The notes under the pieces were generated by a model, which was given only the letters and a program-made list of their open reading frames with translations, made no database searches and was not told the DNA's origin. From JBFWNZ01 sp050250795 (GTDB lineage Bacteria; Pseudomonadota; Alphaproteobacteria; UBA8366): DNA of 6,025 bases. Each line of letters begins with the position of its first letter. The stretch's first letter is position 1. Positions 1 to 3,868 of the stretch are shown here, piece by piece. The stretch covers positions 1 to 6,025 of the forward strand of contig JBFWNZ010000250.1 in assembly GCA_050250795.1 (NCBI GenBank), written 5' to 3'. The position numbers and the translations under genes are program-made.

Positions 1-109
1 CGCGGACGGGCGCGTTGCCCACATAGCCCTTCAAGGTGAAGCGGTCGCCCCGCACCTCGACATGGCGGGTGTTGGCCAGCGCATCCTCGGTCGACATTGC
101 CTGCAGCAT
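1..109 (-). CDS. Unrecognised protein, N-terminal fragment (cut by window edge)
   Basis: Only the first 36 codons are inside the window, so no function can be given. The frame opens with ATG at 109, eight bases after an AAGGAG ribosome binding site (118-123 on the minus strand). A second in-frame ATG at 97 lies too far from that site to be preferred. The visible peptide begins MLQAMSTEDALANTRHVEVR. It is mostly polar, with no signal peptide and no membrane segment, then a short stretch (GDRFTLKGYVGN) that looks like beta-strand. The gene lies 79 bases downstream of the cobC stop on the same strand and could be co-transcribed with it. The fragment does not resemble CobD/CbiB, the membrane protein often found next to cobC, because it lacks hydrophobic helices. 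The good ribosome binding site makes a real gene likely; its identity is open. Confidence 0.6.
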   Translation of the reverse strand, partial: MLQAMSTEDALANTRHVEVRGDRFTLKGYVGNAPVR

Positions 110-188
110 CGCACCGTCTCCTTCCCTTCGCCGTTATGCTTTTCGGAAAGGGTATCGCGCGGCAATCGTCCGGACAATGCGGATTGCA

Positions 189-1211
189 TCACCCCGCGAT
201 CGCGCTCGTTCCGCGCGCGGCATCCAACGCTGCCGCAAGACGCCGCTCGGCACGCCGGCCGCCGGGAATGCCGAAGCGCAGCCAGTTCGAACGGTCCGGA
301 AACGCGCGGGTGAGGATGCCGGCCCGCGCCAGATGCGCATGCAGCCTTTCGGCCCCGCCCGGGACATCCGCCAGCCGGAACAGCGGCGTCCCGCCCAGAA
401 CCCGCAGCCCGGCCCGATCCAGCAGGCGGTCGAGCCGGCCCGCCGCCGCCGCCAGCCGGTCCGTCCTCTCCGCCCGCCACGCCGTGTCGGCCAGTGCCGC
501 CGTTCCCACGGCAATCGCGGCGCCGCCGACCGCCCAAGGACCGAGGGCGGCGCGAAGCCGGTCCGCCAGGTCCGGCGGCGCCAGAACGAAACCCAGCCGC
601 AGCCCGGCCAACCCGTACATCTTGCCGAAAGAGCGCAACACGCACAGGCCCGGCCGGCCGGCCGCGTCGGCGACGCCGGTCTCCGGCATGGCATCGGCGA
701 ACGCCTCGTCCACCACCGTCACCCCGCCCCGCGCCGCCAGCGCTCCCGCCGCGTCCAGCACAGCACCGCGCGACAGCACGCGCCCGTCCGGATTGTTCGG
801 GTTCACGACGACAAGAACGTCGCAATCCGCCGCGCCGTCCGGCGTCTCCACTGTCTCGACCCGATGCCCGGCCTGCCGCCAGCAATGCGCGTGCTCGGCA
901 TAGGTGAAGCCCAGCACCCCCACCCGCCCCGTGGGCCGCAGCCGCGGCAACCACTGGATCGCGGTCTGCGCCCCCGGCACCGCCACGACGGCAGAGGGAT
1001 CGGTCACGCCATAGGCGGCCGCTGCGATCCGCTCCAAATCCCTGACGGCCTCCGGCTCCGGCAGCCGCCGCCACGCGTCCGCCCCCAAAGGCGGCACGGG
1101 ATAGGGCCAGGGCGAGATGCCGGTGGACAGATCCAGCCAGCCTTCCGCCGGCCGTCCGAACCGGGCCTCCGCCGCCCGCAGTCCGCCGCCATGCAGAATG
1201 GGATCGGTCAC
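189..1211 (-). CDS. cobC: Threonine-phosphate decarboxylase, PLP-dependent (CobC; equals Salmonella CobD)
   Basis: This fold-type I PLP enzyme decarboxylates L-threonine O-3-phosphate to (R)-1-amino-2-propanol phosphate, the linker that CobD/CbiB attaches to cobyric acid in B12 synthesis. It is cytosolic. The 340-residue product, of normal family length, shows the class I/II aminotransferase landmarks in order: HGG near the N-terminus (7-9), LDLSTGISPWPYP (26-38), PGAQTAIQ (79-86) in the cofactor phosphate region, NPNNPDG (137-143), DEAFAD (168-173) with the Asp that contacts the pyridine nitrogen, and SFGKMYGLAGLRLGF (194-208) with Lys197 as the predicted Schiff-base lysine. I chose the GTG at 1211 because homologues start close to the HGGG motif and because it overlaps the TGA of the upstream acetyltransferase gene as GTGA. 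The frame stays open another 44 codons, but that Arg/Gly-rich stretch is the acetyltransferase gene read out of frame. Histidinol-phosphate aminotransferase is a relative; the cob neighbours and the LDLSTGISP form favour CobC. Naming differs: CobC in Pseudomonas denitrificans, CobD in Salmonella. Confidence 0.93.
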   Translation of the reverse strand: MTDPILHGGGLRAAEARFGRPAEGWLDLSTGISPWPYPVPPLGADAWRRLPEPEAVRDLERIAAAAYGVTDPSAVVAVPGAQTAIQWLPRLRPTGRVGVLGFTYAEHAHCWRQAGHRVETVETPDGAADCDVLVVVNPNNPDGRVLSRGAVLDAAGALAARGGVTVVDEAFADAMPETGVADAAGRPGLCVLRSFGKMYGLAGLRLGFVLAPPDLADRLRAALGPWAVGGAAIAVGTAALADTAWRAERTDRLAAAAGRLDRLLDRAGLRVLGGTPLFRLADVPGGAERLHAHLARAGILTRAFPDRSNWLRFGIPGGRRAERRLAAALDAARGTSAIAG

Positions 1212-1915
1212 GCCGCCCCGCCGGCCCGGATCGCGGCCAGGGTCCGGCGCTGCCGGCCGTCTGCGTCGAAATTCTCCGGCGCCAGCCAGGCCTCGAAGGC
1301 GGCCCGCACGGCCGGCCATTCGCCGTCGAGGATCGAGAACCACGCCGTGTCGCGGTTACGCCCCTTGGTCACGACCGCCTGGCGGAAGATGCCCTCGAAG
1401 CGGAAACCGTAGCGTTCCGCGGCCCGGCGCGAGGGCGCGTTCAGCGCATTGCATTTCCACTCATAGCGCCGGTAGCCAAGTTCGTCGAACGCGCGGCGCA
1501 TCAGCAGATACATCGCCTCGGTCCCTGCCCGCGTCGCCTTGAGGGCCGGGGAATAGGCGATGGAGCCGACCTCGATCGCGCCGTTCGCAGGATCGATCCG
1601 CATCAGCGCGGCGCTGCCCACGGCGCGGCCCGATGCATCGAGGATGGCGTGGTGCAGCGGGTCGTCGCTGGCCGCGATCTTCGCGACATAGGCCGCAAAG
1701 GCCGCCGCATCCGCCGGCCGGTCCACCGACAGATAGGTCCAGTCGCGCCCGTCCGGCGCGGCGAGAAAGGCCGCGGCAAGGTCGCCGGCATGATGCGGCG
1801 CCAGCTTCTCCACACGGCACCATTGCCCCTGCATCGGTGTCCGGGGCGGGTGCGGACGCGCCGTCCATCCCGCCACCGGCTGGCCCACCGGCTGCCCGTA
1901 TTCGTTCGTCGCCAT
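1208..1915 (-). CDS. GNAT family N-acetyltransferase, RimJ/RimL type
   Basis: Predicted 235-residue cytosolic acetyl-CoA-dependent N-acetyltransferase; the acceptor (a protein N-terminus, small amine or antibiotic) is unknown. After about 30 proline-rich residues, the GNAT fold is visible: LHHAILDASGRAVGSAALMRI (87-107, strands 2-3), IEVGSIAYSPALKATRAGTEAMYLLMRRAF (114-143, strand 4 and the acetyl-CoA loop and helix, with a variant form of the usual Q/RxxGxG/A), then YEWKCNALNAPSRRAAERYGFRFEGIFRQAVVTKGRNRDTAWFSI (151-195), the N-x-x-S-x-x-x-A-E-R-x-G-F block typical of the RimJ/RimL branch. The ATG at 1915 is preferred because GGAG lies seven bases upstream (1923-1926). The frame continues open to 2107, but that part is the riboswitch read backwards. 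It is first in a two-gene unit with cobC (GTGA overlap). It has no known role in B12 synthesis, so whether the pairing is functional or only positional is unclear. Confidence 0.9.
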   Translation of the reverse strand: MATNEYGQPVGQPVAGWTARPHPPRTPMQGQWCRVEKLAPHHAGDLAAAFLAAPDGRDWTYLSVDRPADAAAFAAYVAKIAASDDPLHHAILDASGRAVGSAALMRIDPANGAIEVGSIAYSPALKATRAGTEAMYLLMRRAFDELGYRRYEWKCNALNAPSRRAAERYGFRFEGIFRQAVVTKGRNRDTAWFSILDGEWPAVRAAFEAWLAPENFDADGRQRRTLAAIRAGGAA

Positions 1916-1922
1916 GTCTCGT

Positions 1923-1926
1923 CTCC
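1923..1926 (-). promoter_or_regulatory. Ribosome binding site that fixes the acetyltransferase start
   Basis: The minus strand reads GGAG, then seven bases, then ATG at 1915. This spacing picks 1915 over the upstream in-frame start at 2107, which would place coding sequence antisense to the riboswitch. Confidence 0.7.
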
Positions 1927-1945
1927 GTATCCTTCCGCCGGTCGA

Positions 1946-1974
1946 TTGACATGCCGGGGTCGAGGCCCGATGCT
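1946..1974 (+). promoter_or_regulatory. Candidate sigma70-type promoter of the cobU-cobW-cobN operon
   Basis: A perfect TTGACA (-35) sits at 1946-1951. With the standard 17-base spacer the -10 is GATGCT (1969-1974), which keeps only A2, T3 and T6 of TATAAT. Such weak -10 elements are common in GC-rich alphaproteobacteria. The predicted transcript start near 1981 falls at the beginning of the riboswitch, as expected, although it would trim one or two bases of the proposed P1 helix at 1979-1985. The element lies only about 30 bases from the divergent acetyltransferase start, so the two promoters must be close or overlap. No convincing minus-strand promoter could be picked out. Confidence 0.45.
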
Positions 1975-1978
1975 CGGC

Positions 1979-2167
1979 CGGCGCGACGGTTCCCCCGCGA
2001 GGGGGATGCAAGAGGGAACACGGTGCGGCTGCCCGATGGCAAGGCCGAAGCCGTGGCTGCCCCCGCAACTGTAGCGGCGAGCGCGCGCTCACGATGGCCA
2101 CTGGCATGTCCGGGAAGGCCGAGCGCGCTGCGGCGACCCGCGAGCCAGGAGACCTGCCGCCGCGCCG
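1979..2167 (+). ncRNA. Cobalamin (adenosylcobalamin) riboswitch aptamer
   Basis: This is a 5' leader RNA that binds adenosylcobalamin and turns down the downstream operon. The conserved elements of the class (Rfam Cobalamin) are visible in order: GACGGTTCCC (1985-1994), GATGCAAGAGGGAACACGGTG (about 2005-2025), CCGCAACTGT (2063-2072), GCCACTGG (2097-2104), GGGAAGGC (2112-2119), and the B12 box GAGCCAGGAGACCTGCCG (2142-2159). The closing P1 helix can form from CGGCGCG (1979-1985) and CGCGCCG (2161-2167), seven perfect pairs. It points at cobU, cobW and cobN, all cobalamin synthesis genes, which agrees with end-product feedback. The exact 5' end is an estimate from the P1 pairing. Confidence 0.93.
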
Positions 2168-2207
2168 TCACCATCCGCCGGGCGGGGTGCACCGGGGGAG
2201 ACGGATG
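2166..2207 (+). promoter_or_regulatory. Riboswitch expression platform with competing hairpins
   Basis: Directly after the aptamer are two mutually exclusive pairings. Helix A joins CACC (2169-2172) to GGTG (2186-2189) and CCG (2175-2177) to CGG (2183-2185), with a two-base bulge. Helix B joins CATCCG (2172-2177) to CGGATG (2202-2207), six perfect pairs that include the AUG at 2205 and place the ribosome binding site next to the stem. The two helices share 2172 and 2175-2177. There is no U-run after either hairpin, so control of translation initiation is more likely than transcription termination. The class usually acts through a kissing contact between an aptamer loop and the regulatory hairpin; which helix is the OFF state is inferred, not shown. 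Confidence 0.6.
2194..2200 (+). promoter_or_regulatory. Strong ribosome binding site at the riboswitch exit
   Basis: GGGGGAG lies four bases before the ATG at 2205. It is the best ribosome binding site in the leader, yet it serves an 18-codon frame that is not the cobU frame. The nearest cobU-frame start codon, GTG at 2219, is 18 bases away, too far for direct use. Confidence 0.6.
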
Positions 2208-2261
2208 TTCCGTCGCCGGTGGCGCATGCAGCCTGTCGCCCCGCCGGAGCCGTGCCCGTGA
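2205..2261 (+). CDS. Possible 18-residue leader peptide coupled to cobU
   Basis: The frame from ATG 2205 encodes MFRRRWRMQPVAPPEPCP and stops at TGA 2259-2261. It starts four bases after GGGGGAG, and the AUG itself can be paired in the riboswitch hairpin. Its stop overlaps the best-placed cobU start as GTGA (GTG 2258-2260). This suggests that ribosomes released by the riboswitch translate the short frame and then restart at cobU. The peptide is basic at the front and proline-rich at the end, with no recognised motif; it may matter only for the act of translation. The alternative is that one base is lost or misread here and the ATG is really the cobU start. Nothing in the window decides between these. 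Confidence 0.4.
   Translation: MFRRRWRMQPVAPPEPCP
2246..2249 (+). promoter_or_regulatory. Ribosome binding site for the GTG start of cobU
   Basis: GGAG lies eight bases before GTG 2258 and inside the 18-codon leader frame. It favours 2258 over the other in-frame starts: GTG 2252 would be only two bases away and GTG 2219 lies upstream of it. Confidence 0.45.
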
Positions 2262-2833
2262 TCGCCTATGCGCAACCGCGATTCGGCCTGCCCGCCGCGC
2301 CCCTGCCGCCGGTGACGCTTGTGCTGGGCGGGGCGCGCTCGGGCAAGAGCCGCCACGCCGAAGCGCTTGTGGAGTCGCATCCCGGCCCCTGCATCTATCT
2401 CGCCACGGCCACGCCCGGCGACGGCGAAATGGCGGCCCGCATCGCCGCCCATCGCGACCGCCGCGGCCCGCGCTGGCAGACGGTGGAGGAACCGCTGGCG
2501 CTGGCCGAGGCGCTGCACGCCGCCGCGGCCCCCGACCGCGCCGTGCTGGTCGACTGCCTCACCCTCTGGATTTCCAATCTGATGGGCGCCGGCCGGGACG
2601 TCGATGCCGTGGGCGACGCGCTCGCAGCCTCCCTGCCCGCCGCCGGTCCTGTCGTCTTCGTCTCCAACGAGGTCGGCCTGGGCATCGTGCCCGACAACGC
2701 CGCCGCCCGCGCCTTTCGCGACCATGCCGGCCGCCTGCACCAGACCGTCGCGGCGCGTGCGGATTCGGTGCTGTTCGTCGCCGCCGGCCTCGCCCTTCCC
2801 CTCAAATCGCCGGAGCCCGCAGCCAGACCATGA
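2258..2833 (+). CDS. cobU: Bifunctional adenosylcobinamide kinase / adenosylcobinamide-phosphate guanylyltransferase (CobU/CobP)
   Basis: The enzyme phosphorylates the aminopropanol hydroxyl of adenosylcobinamide and then transfers GMP from GTP to give adenosylcobinamide-GDP, the substrate of cobalamin synthase CobS/CobV. It is a cytosolic P-loop protein. From the GTG at 2258 it has 191 residues, slightly longer than the usual 170-185 because of about 18 unconserved residues before the core. The core shows VTLVLGGARSGKSRHAEALVE (19-39, Walker A GGARSGKS at 24-31), CIYLATA (45-51), EMAARIAAHRDRR (57-69) with the family's HRxxR histidine (His65) in the region of the guanylylated residue, VLVDCLTLWISNL (96-108, Walker B-like) and VSNEVGLGIVPDN (135-147). 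The start is uncertain: GTG 2219, 2252 and 2258 are all in frame. I chose 2258 for its GGAG at eight bases and its overlap with the leader frame stop. Its own TGA overlaps the cobW ATG. Confidence 0.93.
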   Translation: MIAYAQPRFGLPAAPLPPVTLVLGGARSGKSRHAEALVESHPGPCIYLATATPGDGEMAARIAAHRDRRGPRWQTVEEPLALAEALHAAAAPDRAVLVDCLTLWISNLMGAGRDVDAVGDALAASLPAAGPVVFVSNEVGLGIVPDNAAARAFRDHAGRLHQTVAARADSVLFVAAGLALPLKSPEPAARP

Positions 2834-3864
2834 CCGCCACCCGCAAGATTCCCGCGACCGTCATCACCGGCTTTCTCGGTGCCGGCAAGACCAGCACCAT
2901 CCGCCACCTGCTGGAGACGGCGAACGGCCGTCGCCTCGCCCTCGTCATCAACGAGTTCGGCGATCTCGGCGTGGACGGCGAAATCCTCAAGGGCTGCGGT
3001 ATCGAAAGCTGCCCCGAGGAAGACATCCTGGAACTCGCCAACGGATGCCTGTGCTGCACCGTGGCCGACGATTTCCTGCCGACCATCACCGCCCTGCTCG
3101 ACCGCCCGAACCCGCCCGACCACATCGTCATCGAGACCTCGGGCCTCGCTTTGCCGAAGCCGCTGGTCAAGGCTTTCGCCTGGCCCGAGGTGCGCACCCG
3201 CGTCACCGTCGATGGGGTGATCGCGGTCGTGGACGGCCGCGCCGTCGCCGATGGACGCTTCGCGACCGACGCCGAGGCGCTGGCGACGCAGCGCGCGGCC
3301 GATCCCTCGCTCGACCATGAGAGCCCGCTGGAGGAGCTGTTCGAGGAACAGCTCGGCTGCGCCGACCTCGTGGTGATGAACAAGGGCGACCTGCTCGACC
3401 CCGCGGCCCGCGACCGGGCCGCGGCGACGGTCACGGCCGAGCTTCGCCCCGGCGTGAAGCTGGTCCATGCCAGCCACGGGCGCATCGACGCGGACGTGCT
3501 GCTGGGCCTGTCCTCTGCCGCCGAAGACGATCTCGCATCCCGCCGCTCGCATCACGAGGATGCCGACGACCACGACCATGACGACTTCGCCAGCTTCGCC
3601 GTCGAACTGGGCGAGATGCGCGACCCGCGCACGCTCATCGACCGCGTGGCGCCGGTGGTCGCGGCGCACGACATCCTGCGCATCAAGGGCTTCGCCGCCG
3701 TGGCCGGGCGCGACATGCGGCTGGTCGTCCAGGGCGTGGGCCCGCGCATCGACCACTATTACGATCGCGACTGGCGCGCCGATGAGTCGCGCCGCACCCG
3801 CCTCGTCGTGATCGGCCAGGCCGGCATGGACGAAGCCGCCATCCGCGCCGCCCTCGCGGACTGA
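2830..3864 (+). CDS. cobW: CobW, cobalt-linked G3E-family GTPase of cobalamin synthesis
   Basis: This is a cytosolic GTP-dependent metallochaperone of the COG0523/G3E family. In the aerobic pathway it is thought to supply Co(II) to the CobNST chelatase. The 344-residue product shows Walker A GFLGAGKT (14-21), INEFGDLGVDGEIL (40-53), the metal-binding NGCLCC (71-76, the family CxCC with Cys73, Cys75 and Cys76), IETSG (101-105, Walker B), VVDG (133-136), NKGD (184-187, guanine specificity), an acidic His-rich loop SHHEDADDHDHDDF (240-253) and a CobW C-terminal domain ending about residue 344. Family members also serve zinc or iron (for example YeiR and nitrile hydratase activators), but the position between cobU and cobN makes cobalt the clear choice. 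The ATG overlaps the cobU stop as ATGA, implying translational coupling. In-frame open sequence runs far upstream to 1633 but crosses the riboswitch and cobU, so it is not coding. Confidence 0.95.
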   Translation: MTATRKIPATVITGFLGAGKTSTIRHLLETANGRRLALVINEFGDLGVDGEILKGCGIESCPEEDILELANGCLCCTVADDFLPTITALLDRPNPPDHIVIETSGLALPKPLVKAFAWPEVRTRVTVDGVIAVVDGRAVADGRFATDAEALATQRAADPSLDHESPLEELFEEQLGCADLVVMNKGDLLDPAARDRAAATVTAELRPGVKLVHASHGRIDADVLLGLSSAAEDDLASRRSHHEDADDHDHDDFASFAVELGEMRDPRTLIDRVAPVVAAHDILRIKGFAAVAGRDMRLVVQGVGPRIDHYYDRDWRADESRRTRLVVIGQAGMDEAAIRAALAD

Positions 3865-3868
3865 CGCG

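Noticed and set aside
162..187. Inverted repeat GCAATC/GATTGC just after the cobC stop, considered as a terminator
   Set aside because: Only six continuous pairs plus a bulged extension, and no T-run on the minus strand. The next gene follows closely on the same strand, so there is no reason to call termination here.
1212..1343. 44-codon N-terminal extension of cobC
   Set aside because: It is the end of the acetyltransferase gene read in another frame and is Arg/Gly-rich. The GTG at 1211 gives the normal family start and a GTGA overlap.
1916..2107. N-terminal extension of the acetyltransferase to ATG 2107
   Set aside because: This part is the cobalamin riboswitch read on the opposite strand. 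The ATG at 1915 has a good ribosome binding site.
2186..2193. Palindrome GGTGCACC, considered as a protein operator
   Set aside because: It lies within the riboswitch regulatory hairpin region, which explains it without a DNA-binding protein.
2219..2257. GTG 2219 or GTG 2252 as the cobU start
   Set aside because: GTG 2219 has no ribosome binding site at usable distance, and GTG 2252 is only two bases from GGAG. GTG 2258 is better placed, though this is not settled.
1633..2829. In-frame upstream extension of cobW (743-codon reading)
   Set aside because: It crosses the antisense acetyltransferase gene, the riboswitch and cobU. The translation before the ATG at 2830 is Arg/Pro/Ala-rich, without family similarity, and CobW begins normally at 2830.
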